A stretch of DNA of 64,000 nt. Origin: Aliiglaciecola sp. 3_MG-2023 (lineage in GTDB: Bacteria > Pseudomonadota > Gammaproteobacteria > Enterobacterales > Alteromonadaceae). This document shows positions 1 to 10,157 of the stretch, piece after piece. Under the pieces are notes generated by a model. It did no database searches and was not told the DNA's origin. It saw nothing but the letters and a program-made list of their open reading frames with translations. Location: NCBI RefSeq assembly GCF_030548205.1, contig NZ_JAUORV010000009.1, forward strand, positions 150,337 through 214,336, in the 5' to 3' direction. The position numbers and the translations under genes are program-made. Within the stretch, counting starts at the first letter, position 1; the number at the start of each line of letters is the position of its first letter.

Positions 1-543
1 TTAAATGACTATTGTGAATTATCCCCCTTGAGTGGAAAAGCGAATAAAAGTGCCGACATAATTGATAACCCCGATGCTTTCCCTAATGACATATTTGCTT
101 ACCTAACCAACCTACCAGAGAAAAACAGAGCGCAGCTATTAGACGACGCCGATAGTGTCATTTCCCACTGTGAAAGCCTCAACCATATAAGTCATGGCTT
201 AGTGTGGGTAAAAGGCAATTGCGAGCTCACAAAAGACACCTCCGTCGGCACAACAGCAAACCCTGTGATGTTAGTCATTGATGAAGGGAGTTTGACCTTT
301 TCTGAGAACTCAAAGATCACCGGTTTAGTGATTATGTTGATGCCATTTGACTCTATTATAGCCGCCAAAATCAATGTCAATGGGCCTGCTGCCATTGAAG
401 GAGCCCTAATTGCTAGTGAGTCGGTTGCATTTCACAAACTGCCACTGACAATCAAATATGATACAGAAATCATAAACAATTTTCTTCAAAACCCTGGGAA
501 TTGGCGAGTTGCTCGAGTGCCCAATAGCTGGCGGAATTTCTGA
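1..543 (+). CDS. PilX-like type IV pilus assembly protein, 5' end cut by window
   Basis: The reading frame is open from the first base of the window with no stop upstream, so this is the C-terminal part (about 180 residues) of a longer gene. A TTG at 28 could be read as a start but has no ribosome binding site and is probably internal. The C-terminus, ending in a WRxARVPxSWRNF pattern, and a beta-rich segment (GLVIMLMPFDSI, then GPAAIEGALIAS) resemble the distal parts of PilX-family minor pilus proteins. The stop codon overlaps the ATG of the next prepilin gene by one base (TGATG), so the two are translationally coupled, which supports a minor pilin operon pilVWX/fimT type. Family assignment comes from context plus weak sequence resemblance; the N-terminal prepilin signature lies outside the window. 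Confidence 0.6.
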   Translation, partial: LNDYCELSPLSGKANKSADIIDNPDAFPNDIFAYLTNLPEKNRAQLLDDADSVISHCESLNHISHGLVWVKGNCELTKDTSVGTTANPVMLVIDEGSLTFSENSKITGLVIMLMPFDSIIAAKINVNGPAAIEGALIASESVAFHKLPLTIKYDTEIINNFLQNPGNWRVARVPNSWRNF

Positions 544-2591
544 TGCCTTACCGACACCAGAAAGACCTTACCATTAGCCATGGGTTCTCACTTATAGAAG
601 TGATGATCGCCTCTTTAATACTGGTTGTGGGAGTAACCGGATTTGCCACAATGCAAAACCACGTAATGAGCCATAAACAAGCTACTGATCTCCACGCTAT
701 CGCTGTCCAAGTAGCAAAACAAAAAATGATAGAACTACGACATTTCGAACAAAACAGAACGTCCGAAGATAAACTAAACTTTCAATCTATCGCCGATGAC
801 CAAGGCGGTGCTTCTGATCCCGGTGAGATTGAAGTAGTCAAAAATACTCACACTGAAAATACCCATACATTTAACCTGCATTGGGAAGTCAGCGAACAAT
901 ATTTCGTTGACTCAGATGACGATGGAAAAGCTGATAAATGGGTTACTAAGGAGTTTGAAGGGTTACCCTTACCTGTGCCAGATTTGCCCCCGAGGAAAGA
1001 AGCAAAAGTGCAGGTTAGTTGGATAAACGCAGAAGGTGAAGCAAAGAAATACGAGTTAAGTAGTTTTATTGCTCCCATTCCCGCCCATAGAAGTTTTCAC
1101 GCTTTTAATAAGATTTCAGATATAGAGCTGACTCCTAACACCCAACTCATGTTAGCCCCTCATCACCAGCCGATTTTGCATGAACTGAATAAGAACACCC
1201 TGCAAACCAGTTCTCCTATGAAATACGATAGTAAAACCCAAGTCACCCAACTGAGTTCTTTTCAGCTAACTTACAACGAAGATCCTAAACTCGCAATTGT
1301 ACAACAACAAAGGGAATTCGCCTTTACACAATGTCGCTGTAGATTATCAGTAGAAAGCAACGCCAAAACACCGGCTCAGATAACCCTAAATGGAAATCAG
1401 CTAGCAATATTGACAGGTAAATGGATCAATAAGCTTACTGGTACCGCTGAACCAGAACAGTCGCCCTTGTGCTCTACCTGTTGCCGAGACCACCACGATA
1501 CTGAGGAAATGATGAAAGCTCAGAATTACTATCGAAAAGAGTCTGATTCTCCTCATACCCATTTCCAACGCAAGGACGACGGCAAATACATCAAGGCAAG
1601 CAAGTTGGATGATCAATATGACGAGGTATGCCGATTTCAGCGGGTAAATGGTGAGTATGAATTACTGCCAGATTTACAGGCCCTGCAAACACTCTCATTC
1701 CCTAAGACGCAAATGACAAAAACGTTCAATGTGCAATATCAAAAGCAGGTTAGCAACTTACTGAAAGCACATATTTTAGGCAAGGAGCTACCTTTATCTA
1801 CACTAAATACCGATGTGACAGTTGCGCCGTCAGCAAGCCAACTCCAATTACAAAGTATTTATATGGAAAGGCTAAAGGAAGAGGACATGGAAACGCTTCA
1901 AGAAATGATCCTAAAAGACTCCCCAGATTGGTTAAAACTAACACCGTTTTTAGATATTGAATTGACCCTCCATGGTAGTTGGAAAAGCAGTGATACAAGC
2001 ATTGCATACATAAGTAATCAAGCTAAACAAACTACGTTTTCTCCCAAAGAGCAACAATACGCTTCCTATAGTAGAGGCCGATTAGTTGCACTGACAGCCG
2101 GAGATGCTCATTTATCTCATAGTCTAAACCCAGGGAATGAGGGAATAATCGACTCACCTGCGATTTCCGTTTTTAATCAAGAGCAAATTATCTTTAGCCC
2201 GCCATTGCAGTTGAAGGTGTTAGGAACCAAATTTCATGGCCTAGCTGGGGATATATATTGTGTCTCTTCCGTAGACGACATAGAGCAACCCTGCTCAGAT
2301 AATCAATTCAAAAAACTTGATACGTTAAAAATTTACCCAGAAAAAGGCAAGTTTAGCTGCACCATTGAAGAACTGACGAAACCTAATACGAGCTTTTTCA
2401 GTTGCTCGAATATACCGAATGGCTGGTTGGGTAAAATCACTATTGATAGTTCAAAGTTAGAGGCAGAGGCGAATTTTTATTTCAAGTATCCGAGCGACAA
2501 GATCAGCAAAGGCAAAAAACTAACCTTAATTGAGCCTGTAGAGAAAACATCAAACTCTGAGTATTGGCTGATTGTTGAATTTACAAGTTAA
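543..2591 (+). CDS. Large PilV-like minor prepilin with cysteine/histidine cluster
   Basis: This 682-residue protein starts with a type IV prepilin signal: a charged leader, then G14|FSLIEVMIASLILVVGVTGF, with Glu at position 5 of the mature protein, which fits cleavage and methylation by PilD. It should be an inner membrane prepilin and minor component of the type IV pilus tip. Typical PilV proteins have about 150-200 residues; this one carries an extra region of about 480. The middle holds a dense cluster (CRCR around residue 265, then CSTCCRDHHD around residue 310), a possible metal site or disulfide knot, and more cysteines occur near the C-terminus (CVSS, CSDN, CTIE, CSN). No later gene of the operon follows; ppiD is convergent. 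Prepilin status is certain, the job of the long C-terminal part is not known. Confidence 0.85.
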   Translation: MPYRHQKDLTISHGFSLIEVMIASLILVVGVTGFATMQNHVMSHKQATDLHAIAVQVAKQKMIELRHFEQNRTSEDKLNFQSIADDQGGASDPGEIEVVKNTHTENTHTFNLHWEVSEQYFVDSDDDGKADKWVTKEFEGLPLPVPDLPPRKEAKVQVSWINAEGEAKKYELSSFIAPIPAHRSFHAFNKISDIELTPNTQLMLAPHHQPILHELNKNTLQTSSPMKYDSKTQVTQLSSFQLTYNEDPKLAIVQQQREFAFTQCRCRLSVESNAKTPAQITLNGNQLAILTGKWINKLTGTAEPEQSPLCSTCCRDHHDTEEMMKAQNYYRKESDSPHTHFQRKDDGKYIKASKLDDQYDEVCRFQRVNGEYELLPDLQALQTLSFPKTQMTKTFNVQYQKQVSNLLKAHILGKELPLSTLNTDVTVAPSASQLQLQSIYMERLKEEDMETLQEMILKDSPDWLKLTPFLDIELTLHGSWKSSDTSIAYISNQAKQTTFSPKEQQYASYSRGRLVALTAGDAHLSHSLNPGNEGIIDSPAISVFNQEQIIFSPPLQLKVLGTKFHGLAGDIYCVSSVDDIEQPCSDNQFKKLDTLKIYPEKGKFSCTIEELTKPNTSFFSCSNIPNGWLGKITIDSSKLEAEANFYFKYPSDKISKGKKLTLIEPVEKTSNSEYWLIVEFTS

Positions 2592-2733
2592 TTAAAAACT
2601 GGCGTAAAGATAACTTGCAACTTTTTACGATAAAGGCGATGAGGCTAGCTTAAGACAGCAAGTAGCAATTATCTTCTATAATAGGCTCCAACTCGATCTT
2701 TAAAAGCCAGAAGACCATAAATTTAAATTAATA

Positions 2734-2758
2734 AAAAGGCCAGTACGAGACTGGCCTT
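2734..2758 (-). terminator. Rho-independent terminator of ppiD
   Basis: A 9-bp perfect stem (aaggccagt / actggcctt) with a 5-base loop is followed on the minus strand by a run of five T. It lies 28 bp beyond the ppiD stop codon. Confidence 0.85.
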
Positions 2759-2785
2759 CTTGAAACTTACTTTAGAGACTGTAAT

Positions 2786-4672
2786 TTATTGAATATACAC
2801 TTCAATGTCGGCATCCACTTTCAACGCTTCAATGAGGTTGGTAATCTCTATTTGTGACTGCATTTGTCCCAATTGTCTTTGCATTGCAGATACTTGTTCA
2901 GCTGGCAATACGTGTGAGCTGTTAACATGGTTTAGTTGAACAACGCTAATGTCACCATTGGCTTGTACAACCACCGCTCTATTTTGCTCAGGGTTAGGAG
3001 ACAATTGAAATACTTTGTTTACAATATCGCCAGGTACTTCGCTGCCAAACCGAGTAATATCACCTTGCAATTCCCAGCCAGTATTCTTTTCAGTTAGTTT
3101 ATCCGTGATGTCAGAGCCATTCTCTAACTCTGCTAACACTGACTCTGCCCATGCTTTAGCCGCTTCCTGTGCTTTTTGAGCAGTCAGCTGAACAACAATT
3201 TCTGATTTAACTTCTTCCAATGACTTAGTGCGCTCAGGTTCGTGCTCTTTAACACGAATAATCATGACGTTATTTTCACCAATTGAAATCACTTCACTAT
3301 TGACTCGATCACTTATTAGCTCATCGGAGAACGCTTGATTAACAACCAGTGGACTTGATACTTCTGCTGGAGGTGCACTTTGCGTAAACAGTGGAGTAGT
3401 TTTCACTTCAGTGTCTAAGGCGTCTGCAACTTCTATTAGATCATTTGGCATCTCAAACGCTAATTCGGCTGCTGTATTTTGCAGTATAAAAAATTCCTCA
3501 ATCGCTTTTTCGCGTTTTACTTGCTCAGTCAATGTCTCTTTCACCTCAGCAAAAGGAGTGACTTGCTGATCTTTGATATCAGTAAGCTTAATGATTTGTA
3601 AACCGAAGTCTGATTCTACTATGTCGGTGATATCACCCACATTTGCTAAATTAAACGCAGCCTCTTCAAACTCTTCATCCATATCACCGCGAGCGATATA
3701 ATCAAGGTCGCCGCCGTTTTCCGCAGAAAACGCGTCATCAGACACTTCAGCTGCCACTTTAGCAAAATCTTCACCACCACGTAGACGTGTTAACGTAGTT
3801 TCTGCTTTAGCTCTTGCTGCATCTTCATCTTCGCCAAACTCGATAAGGATGAGGGAAAGTCTTCTCTGTTCTTCTGATTGAAAATCATTAGAAGAACGAT
3901 TGTATAGCTCTTCTACTTCTTCATCTGTAACTTCAATTCCCGCCATCAAGTCATCTGCATTGAGTTCAATATATTCTAGACTCACTTTTTCTTGGGTATC
4001 AAATGCCGCAATATTTTGCTGATAAAAAATTTCTATTTCTTCATCGTTAATTTCTACTGAATCTGAAAAACCCTTTGATGGCACGGTAAAATATTGAATA
4101 TCACGGGTCTGCAATTGCAAGGCAAGAATTCTTGATGCTTCAGACGGCAAACTAAATTCACTGCCGAGCATCGCACTAACGAATTGTTGGCGCGTCATTT
4201 CGCTACGTAAGTAGTCTTTAAATGTACTAGGCTGGAAACCAACTTGACGCAAGGTTGCTTTAAAACGCTCATTATCGAATGATTGACCTACCTGAAACTC
4301 AGGCATATTCACGATACTTTTACGAACTTGCTCTTCACTTACGCGCAAACCAATCTCTTCGGCTGCTTGTTCCATCAATTTATCGGCAATCAGTCTATCG
4401 AGAACGTTTTTGCGAAACTGGCTCAAATAACCACTATCAGCAGCAAGTATGCTAAAGCTTTCTCCGTACTGTGCTTCCATTCGTGCACGTTCATTTTGAT
4501 ACGCTCTATCGAATGTGGTTTGGGAAATTTCACTTCCATTCACTGATGCAGCCGCATTACTTGATGAAGATACATAACCACCCACGCCCGCAAAGACGAA
4601 ACTTAAAATAACTAAACCTAGGATCACAACAGCCCAAGTGCCTTGGGATCCTTCTCTGATTTTTTCCAACAT
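2786..4672 (-). CDS. ppiD: Periplasmic folding chaperone / peptidyl-prolyl isomerase-like PpiD
   Basis: PpiD is an inner-membrane-anchored chaperone that meets outer membrane and periplasmic proteins as they leave the SecYEG translocon. The 628-residue protein has a short cytoplasmic tail (MLEKIREGSQG), one membrane segment at about residues 14-36, a SurA-like N-terminal chaperone domain at about 40-250, and a parvulin domain at about 265-365 with the FGLQIIKL ending typical of the fold. In E. coli the parvulin domain of PpiD is poorly active, so chaperone activity is likelier than catalysis. Length matches E. coli PpiD (623). It lies downstream of hupB and lon as in E. coli, but a terminator separates it from hupB, so it probably has its own promoter. 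Confidence 0.95.
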   Translation of the reverse strand: MLEKIREGSQGTWAVVILGLVILSFVFAGVGGYVSSSSNAAASVNGSEISQTTFDRAYQNERARMEAQYGESFSILAADSGYLSQFRKNVLDRLIADKLMEQAAEEIGLRVSEEQVRKSIVNMPEFQVGQSFDNERFKATLRQVGFQPSTFKDYLRSEMTRQQFVSAMLGSEFSLPSEASRILALQLQTRDIQYFTVPSKGFSDSVEINDEEIEIFYQQNIAAFDTQEKVSLEYIELNADDLMAGIEVTDEEVEELYNRSSNDFQSEEQRRLSLILIEFGEDEDAARAKAETTLTRLRGGEDFAKVAAEVSDDAFSAENGGDLDYIARGDMDEEFEEAAFNLANVGDITDIVESDFGLQIIKLTDIKDQQVTPFAEVKETLTEQVKREKAIEEFFILQNTAAELAFEMPNDLIEVADALDTEVKTTPLFTQSAPPAEVSSPLVVNQAFSDELISDRVNSEVISIGENNVMIIRVKEHEPERTKSLEEVKSEIVVQLTAQKAQEAAKAWAESVLAELENGSDITDKLTEKNTGWELQGDITRFGSEVPGDIVNKVFQLSPNPEQNRAVVVQANGDISVVQLNHVNSSHVLPAEQVSAMQRQLGQMQSQIEITNLIEALKVDADIEVYIQ

Positions 4673-4918
4673 ATGCGTCTTTTATCTCCGACGGACTAAT
4701 GAACTCAACCGTATTAAGGTTTTTAAAACGGTAATAAAGCGGCAGGATTATAACGTGAAAATTGGTTTGATCACCAGTGATATACCCAAGTAAAGGAGAT
4801 TCAATAGCTGTTTATAATGATCCCTTGTGAATAATCTGGATCTTCAGCCTATTTATCTTATCTATCTCTATTAAAATACTCGACTTTGCACGTTTCAGAA
4901 TTGCGATATTACACATAC

Positions 4919-4950
4919 AAAAAGGGCGATGATCACTCATCGCCCTTTTT
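4919..4950 (-). terminator. Terminator of hupB
   Basis: A perfect 14-bp stem (aaaaagggcgatga / tcatcgcccttttt) with a 4-base loop lies 16 bp past the hupB stop. A and T runs on both flanks let it work on either strand, but only the minus-strand gene is near. Confidence 0.9.
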
Positions 4951-4966
4951 CAAAAGACTAAAATTC

Positions 4967-5239
4967 TTAGTTACAAGAATCTTTAAGAGCTTTACCTGCT
5001 TTGAAAGAAGGTACTTTCGCTGCAGCAATCTGGATAGTTTGACCAGTTTGCGGGTTACGACCACTTCGAGCTGCGCGCTCACGAACTGAGAATGTACCAA
5101 AGCCAACTAGCGCTACTTGATCGCCGTCTTTAAGAGCTGCAGTAACTGCATCGGTAAATGAATCAAGAGCACGACCAGCAGCTGCTTTAGAAATATCTGC
5201 ACCAGCAGCAATACTATCGATTAGTTGAGACTTGTTCAC
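4967..5239 (-). CDS. hupB: DNA-binding protein HU-beta
   Basis: This is the 90-residue HU histone-like nucleoid protein, which bends and compacts DNA as a dimer. It shows the family core ([24 protein letters not shown], read in two parts: GFGTF and the RxGRNPQTG beta-arm motif) and the lysine-rich C-terminal strand. The C-terminus ends in DSCN, slightly unlike the KDAVN of E. coli. The start is GTG at 5239, supported by a GGGGAT ribosome binding site upstream. It lies between lon and ppiD, as in many gammaproteobacteria, and is a single-gene unit with its own terminator; the AT-rich 238 bp upstream should hold its promoter. Confidence 0.97.
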   Translation of the reverse strand: MNKSQLIDSIAAGADISKAAAGRALDSFTDAVTAALKDGDQVALVGFGTFSVRERAARSGRNPQTGQTIQIAAAKVPSFKAGKALKDSCN

Positions 5240-5460
5240 AATAGATCCCCTTCATTTGTTTTTATTTATTGTTCCGTAAATTTTTTTAGTACGGTCACGT
5301 TATAGCAAGCTTAATTTTTAATTTCAAGCATTGATTTACAATTTATTTACACTTAATGAATCGTCTCAATCCCTTTTGTGATAAGGCTTCTGACGAATCT
5401 GTGCTAAAGGCTACCATATCTTTTAACTTAGTGAAGCCCTAAAATTCAAAAAATATAAAA

Positions 5461-5484
5461 AAAATAGCCGTTATTGGCTATTTT
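5461..5484 (-). terminator. Terminator of lon, overlapping the stop codon
   Basis: The stem aaaatagcc / ggctatttt has a 6-base loop and is followed by a T run on the minus strand. The upstream arm includes the lon TAG stop codon and the last lysine codons, so the terminator forms inside the end of the gene. Confidence 0.8.
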
Positions 5485-7844
5485 TTCTTCGATTGCACTT
5501 TTTCAGTGCTAAAACCCTCTGGGTTTTCCTGTAATGCTAAGTTCAAAACTTCATCAATCCATTGAACTGCATGGATATCTAAGTCTTGTTTTACATTATC
5601 AGGGATTTCTTCAAGGTCACGTTCATTATCTTTTGGAATGACCACGGTTTTAATTCCACCACGGTGGGCAGCAAGTAATTTTTCTTTCAAACCACCAATG
5701 GCGAGTACTTCTCCACGAAGTGTAATTTCACCTGTCATTGCCACTTCTGCTTTCACCGGATTACCCGTTAGCGAAGAAACTAACGCAGTACACATGGCAA
5801 TACCCGCACTAGGGCCATCTTTTGGTGTAGCGCCTTCTGGAACGTGCACATGGATATCACGTTTTTCATGAAAGTCTTCGTTAATGCGTAATTTTTCAGC
5901 TCGACTACGAACCACAGTCATTGCCGTTTTAATTGATTCGAGCATTACGTCACCTAAAGATCCAGTAAAGGTTGTTTTGCCTTTACCAGGAACAGAGGTC
6001 GTTTCTATTGTAAGCAAGTCCCCGCCGACCGAAGTCCACGCCAAACCGGTAACTTGACCTATCTGATTACTTCCTTCAGCTTTACCATAATCAAAACGTT
6101 GAACACCCAAGAAATCTTTTAGGTTTTCTTGATTCGCAACGACTTGTTTCAAGGATTTGTCGAGTAAGATATTTTTCACCGCTTTGCGGCAAATTTTAGA
6201 AATTTCTCGCTCTAAACTACGTACACCCGCTTCCCGCGTGTAATAACGAATAATACCTATGATGGCAGAGTCTTCGATTACCAACTCACCTTTTTTAAGT
6301 CCATTTCGAGACATTTGCTTTTCAACAAGGTGACGGGTAGCAATGTTTAGCTTTTCATCTTCGGTGTAGCCGGATAACCGAATCACTTCCATACGGTCTA
6401 ATAATGGACCTGGAATGTTCATACTATTCGAAGTGGCAACGAACATGACATCGGATAAATCGTAATCCACTTCCAAGTAGTGGTCACTGAAGGCTCCGTT
6501 TTGCTCGGGATCGAGTACTTCAAGTAAGGCTGAAGACGGATCACCTCGCATGTCCGAAGACATTTTGTCAATTTCATCAAGTAAAAATAGCGGGTTTTTA
6601 ACCCCTACTTTCGCCATTTTTTGAATTAGCTTGCCTGGCATTGAGCCAATATAGGTGCGTCTATGACCTCGAATTTCAGCTTCATCGCGCACACCGCCAA
6701 GGGCCATTCTTACGTACTTACGGCCAGTAGCTTTAGCAATTGACTGCCCAAGCGAGGTTTTCCCCACACCAGGCGGTCCCACCAAACACAAAATCGGTCC
6801 TTTGAGTTTTTTCACGCGCTGTTGAACCGCTAAATACTCAAGGATTCTTTCCTTCACTTTTTCCAAACCATAATGATCGGAATCAAGAATATCATCGGCT
6901 TTGGCTAAATCTTTTTTCACTGCACTACGTTTATGCCAAGGCACATTCGCGAGCCAGTCAATATAACTTCTCACCACGGTAGCTTCAGCTGACATAGGTG
7001 ACATCATTTTAAGCTTGCGTAGTTCAGCGGTAGCCTTATCCTTTGCCTCTTGAGGCATTTTGGCATCTTCGATTTTCTTGGCTAAAGCCTCAAATTCATC
7101 AGGTGTCTCATCAAGCTCACCCAACTCTTTTTGAATTGCCTTCATTTGCTCGTTTAGGTAGTACTCTCGTTGACTCTTTTCCATTTGCTTCTTAACGCGA
7201 GTACGGATTTTTTTCTCTACCTGAAGCAAATCAATTTCATTTTCCATGAGAGCCATTAAATACTCTAAACGTTCATTAACGCCTTCCATTTCGAGTACTT
7301 TCTGCTTTTCAGACAATTTCAGCGGCATGTGCGCTGCCATTGTATCAGCCAAGCGTGCCGCTTCTTCAATGCCGCTCAAGGAGGTCAGCACCTCTGGCGG
7401 GATCTTTTTATTCAGTTTAACGTAACCTTCGAACTGCGAAATTGCAGAGCGTATCAATACTTCCTGCTCGTTTTCTGCAACATCTTCATCTTCTTTACGC
7501 ACAACTTCTGCTACAAAGAATTCATCAGTTTGTAAAAAGGTTTGAATTTGACCTCTAACGTTACCTTCAACCAACACTTTCACAGTGCCATCAGGTAGTT
7601 TTAGAAGTTGTAAAATAGTGGCAATGGTACCTACTTGATACACATCATCGGTTTCTGGTTCATCTACACCAGCGTCTTTTTGGGCAACCAAGAAAATCTG
7701 CTTATCTTTGTCCATTGCTGCTTCTAAACAACGAATAGATTTTTCCCTGCCAACGAATAATGGAATAACCATGTGGGGATACACCACCACATCACGCAAT
7801 GCCAATACTGGCATTTCAATGCGATCAACTCGCTCATCTGTCAT
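5478..7844 (-). CDS. lon: ATP-dependent Lon protease
   Basis: Lon is the cytoplasmic AAA+ serine protease that degrades misfolded and specific regulatory proteins. The 788 residues (E. coli 784) give the N-terminal substrate domain (1-200), a coiled coil, the AAA+ module with Walker A GPPGVGKTS near residue 356 and Walker B FLLDEIDK, and the C-terminal protease domain with the Ser-Lys dyad (Ser in PKDGPSAGIAM near 679, Lys in GGLKEKLLAAHRGG near 722). The C-terminus ends in KKK. It is a monocistronic heat-shock gene here: a sigma-32 type promoter lies 46-72 bp upstream, and a terminator overlaps the stop codon. The ATG has a weak CGAG ribosome binding site. Confidence 0.98.
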   Translation of the reverse strand: MTDERVDRIEMPVLALRDVVVYPHMVIPLFVGREKSIRCLEAAMDKDKQIFLVAQKDAGVDEPETDDVYQVGTIATILQLLKLPDGTVKVLVEGNVRGQIQTFLQTDEFFVAEVVRKEDEDVAENEQEVLIRSAISQFEGYVKLNKKIPPEVLTSLSGIEEAARLADTMAAHMPLKLSEKQKVLEMEGVNERLEYLMALMENEIDLLQVEKKIRTRVKKQMEKSQREYYLNEQMKAIQKELGELDETPDEFEALAKKIEDAKMPQEAKDKATAELRKLKMMSPMSAEATVVRSYIDWLANVPWHKRSAVKKDLAKADDILDSDHYGLEKVKERILEYLAVQQRVKKLKGPILCLVGPPGVGKTSLGQSIAKATGRKYVRMALGGVRDEAEIRGHRRTYIGSMPGKLIQKMAKVGVKNPLFLLDEIDKMSSDMRGDPSSALLEVLDPEQNGAFSDHYLEVDYDLSDVMFVATSNSMNIPGPLLDRMEVIRLSGYTEDEKLNIATRHLVEKQMSRNGLKKGELVIEDSAIIGIIRYYTREAGVRSLEREISKICRKAVKNILLDKSLKQVVANQENLKDFLGVQRFDYGKAEGSNQIGQVTGLAWTSVGGDLLTIETTSVPGKGKTTFTGSLGDVMLESIKTAMTVVRSRAEKLRINEDFHEKRDIHVHVPEGATPKDGPSAGIAMCTALVSSLTGNPVKAEVAMTGEITLRGEVLAIGGLKEKLLAAHRGGIKTVVIPKDNERDLEEIPDNVKQDLDIHAVQWIDEVLNLALQENPEGFSTEKVQSKKK

Positions 7845-7889
7845 GCTACATCTCGTTTTAGTTAACTGCTAGAAAGGTAATGATTATGT

Positions 7890-7916
7890 ATATGGGGTTA
7901 ACACAGTAAAGTTCAA
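7890..7916 (-). promoter_or_regulatory. Sigma-32 (heat shock) promoter of lon
   Basis: Read on the minus strand there is TTGAAC (7916-7911), a 13-base spacer, then CCCCATAT (7897-7890). This fits the RpoH consensus (cTTGAAA, 13-15 bases, CCCCATnT) very closely, and it lies 46 bp before the lon ATG. Sigma-32 control of lon is known in E. coli. Confidence 0.85.
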
Positions 7917-8097
7917 TTAAATAACATTACGATACTATTAAATCTTATTCAATTTAAATTTTTATCTTTAAAAATCAAAATGTTAAATAAACTCATAATA
8001 TGAAATAAATTAATTATTTATTTACCAATAGACTTACTTTGAAGAATGAGTAAAAGATCAGCTGGACCAAAATATTTTAGACAGCACAAATAATAAC

Positions 8098-8117
8098 AAA
8101 GGCTCCGAAGAGCCTTT
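8098..8117 (-). terminator. Terminator of clpX
   Basis: The stem aaaggctc / gagccttt with a CGAA tetraloop (read TTCG on the minus strand, a very stable loop) stands 15 bp after the clpX stop; the T run is short and interrupted. Between here and lon (7917-8097) I see only AT-rich sequence. Confidence 0.75.
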
Positions 8118-8132
8118 AGTATTAAAATAACG

Positions 8133-9410
8133 TTATTCTGATGCAGCTTTCTTATCGCCGCCACTGTCGTAGATAAGAATCGGTTTAGATTCGCCTTTGA
8201 TCACCGTTTCATCGATAACGACTTTACTAACACCTGTCATCGACGGTAAATCATACATGGTTTCTAACAACACTCCCTCAACGATAGAGCGTAAACCACG
8301 TGCACCTGTTTTCCGTTGCATTGCTTTGTTAGCGATGGCATGCAAGGCATCTTCACGAAACTCTAGTTCAGTATCTTCCATTGCGAACAACGCACCATAT
8401 TGCTTAGTTAGCGCGTTTTTAGGCTCTTGAAGAATTTGAATTAAGGCTTCTTCGTTTAACTCTTCTAAACTGGTTAGTACAGGTAAACGACCAATAAATT
8501 CCGGGATCAGTCCGTATTTAACTAAATCTTCAGGTTCTACTTTTTTGAACAGTTCGCTGGCTGCTTTTTTGTCGTCTTTATTTTTGACTGTCGCGCCAAA
8601 ACCAATGCCTGAACCCACAGCTGCTCGCTGTTCAATCACTTTGTCTAGACCTGCAAAAGCACCACCACAGATAAATAAGATTTTTGAAGTATCCACTTGC
8701 AAAAACTCTTGTTGTGGATGCTTACGTCCACCTTGAGGCGGAACGGAAGCAATTGTACCTTCAATTAGTTTTAACAATGCCTGTTGAACACCTTCCCCTG
8801 ACACATCACGGGTAATCGAAGGATTATCAGACTTACGAGATATTTTATCTATTTCATCAATGTAAACGATGCCACGTTGGGCTTTTTCCACGTCGTAATC
8901 ACACTTCTGCAATAACTTTTGGATAATGTTTTCAACATCTTCGCCCACATAACCAGCTTCAGTTAGGGTAGTCGCATCAGCCATAGTAAACGGCACGTCT
9001 AATAGTCTTGCTAGTGTTTCAGCAAGCAGCGTTTTTCCGCTACCTGTTGGCCCGATAAGCAAGATATTACTCTTACTTAACTCGATGCCATTGTGAACAT
9101 CACCACTTCGCAGTCGTTTATAGTGATTATAAACAGCAACCGATAACACCTTTTTAGCATGTTCCTGACCAATTACATATTCATCCAGATGAGTATGTAT
9201 CTCTTTTGGTTTAGGTAGTGCGTCTTGCTTTTTCTTAGGTGAAATTTCTTTAATTTCTTCACGAATAATATCGTTACAAAGCTCGACACACTCGTCACAA
9301 ATGAACACCGAAGGTCCGGCGATAAGTTTACGCACTTCGTGCTGACTCTTACCGCAGAACGAGCAATACAATAGCTTGTTGTCGCCGTCTGTGTTTTGCT
9401 TATCACTCAT
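8133..9410 (-). CDS. clpX: ATP-dependent unfoldase ClpX
   Basis: ClpX is the AAA+ hexamer that unfolds tagged substrates and feeds them to ClpP. Residues 10-45 hold the four-cysteine zinc-binding domain (CSFCGK ... CDECVELC) that binds SspB and substrates; the AAA+ domain has Walker A GPTGSGKT near residue 118, Walker B VYIDEIDK, the GYVGEDVE pore loop and the IGF loop (GSGIGFGA) that docks on ClpP. At 425 residues it has the normal length. It lies 95 bp downstream of clpP on the same strand and should be co-transcribed with it. Confidence 0.98.
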   Translation of the reverse strand: MSDKQNTDGDNKLLYCSFCGKSQHEVRKLIAGPSVFICDECVELCNDIIREEIKEISPKKKQDALPKPKEIHTHLDEYVIGQEHAKKVLSVAVYNHYKRLRSGDVHNGIELSKSNILLIGPTGSGKTLLAETLARLLDVPFTMADATTLTEAGYVGEDVENIIQKLLQKCDYDVEKAQRGIVYIDEIDKISRKSDNPSITRDVSGEGVQQALLKLIEGTIASVPPQGGRKHPQQEFLQVDTSKILFICGGAFAGLDKVIEQRAAVGSGIGFGATVKNKDDKKAASELFKKVEPEDLVKYGLIPEFIGRLPVLTSLEELNEEALIQILQEPKNALTKQYGALFAMEDTELEFREDALHAIANKAMQRKTGARGLRSIVEGVLLETMYDLPSMTGVSKVVIDETVIKGESKPILIYDSGGDKKAASE

Positions 9411-9505
9411 TTAACAATTGCCCCTTCCATTTCGTCTTATCGTTTCATGTTTCACTAACGAGCCTATATTGACGATACAGGCTAAACGATATACTACTTA
9501 ATTTA

Positions 9506-10135
9506 CTATTTGGTATTTAGCGCATCTGTTCGATTTGTCAACACTTGGTCGATCAAACCGTACTCTTTAGCTTCAGAAGCACTCAAAAAGTTGTCACGAT
9601 CTGTATCTTGCGATACTTTTTCATAATCCTGACCAGTATGTTCAGACATTAAACGATTCAACTTCTCTTTAATAGACAGGATTTCTTTAGCATGTATTTC
9701 AAAATCAGATGCTTGTCCTTGGAAACCACCCAATGGTTGATGAATCATCACCCTTGAATTTGGCAAACAATAACGCTTACCTTTAGCTCCACCTGATAAT
9801 AAGAATGCACCCATACTAGCAGCCTGTCCTACACATACAGTGCTTACATCAGGTTTTATAAAGTTCATAGTATCATATATGGCCATTCCTGCCGTAACAG
9901 AACCACCTGGAGAGTTAATATATAAAAATATATCTTTCTCTGGGTTTTCAGCTTCTAAAAACAACATCTGCGCTACGATTAGGTTAGCCATATGATCTTC
10001 AACTTGACCGACCAAGAAAATAACATTCTCTTTTAACAGTCTAGAATATATATCGTAAGAACGCTCACCCTTTGCAGTTTGTTCTACTACCATTGGGACA
10101 AGTGCATTGAGTGGATCGATTGGATTATTCAACAT
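9506..10135 (-). CDS. clpP: ATP-dependent Clp protease proteolytic subunit ClpP
   Basis: ClpP is the tetradecameric serine protease core that works with ClpX or ClpA. The 209-residue sequence has the catalytic serine in [11 protein letters not shown], the histidine in MIHQPLGG and the aspartate in the [10 protein letters not shown] region. A short propeptide (about 14 residues, up to the [10 protein letters not shown] segment) is expected to be self-cleaved. The gene follows tig by 90 bp; that gap contains a strong tig terminator, so clpP is transcribed either by read-through or from a promoter hidden in the gap. Confidence 0.98.
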   Translation of the reverse strand: MLNNPIDPLNALVPMVVEQTAKGERSYDIYSRLLKENVIFLVGQVEDHMANLIVAQMLFLEAENPEKDIFLYINSPGGSVTAGMAIYDTMNFIKPDVSTVCVGQAASMGAFLLSGGAKGKRYCLPNSRVMIHQPLGGFQGQASDFEIHAKEILSIKEKLNRLMSEHTGQDYEKVSQDTDRDNFLSASEAKEYGLIDQVLTNRTDALNTK

Positions 10136-10157
10136 AAAATTAATTCTTCAAAAATAA

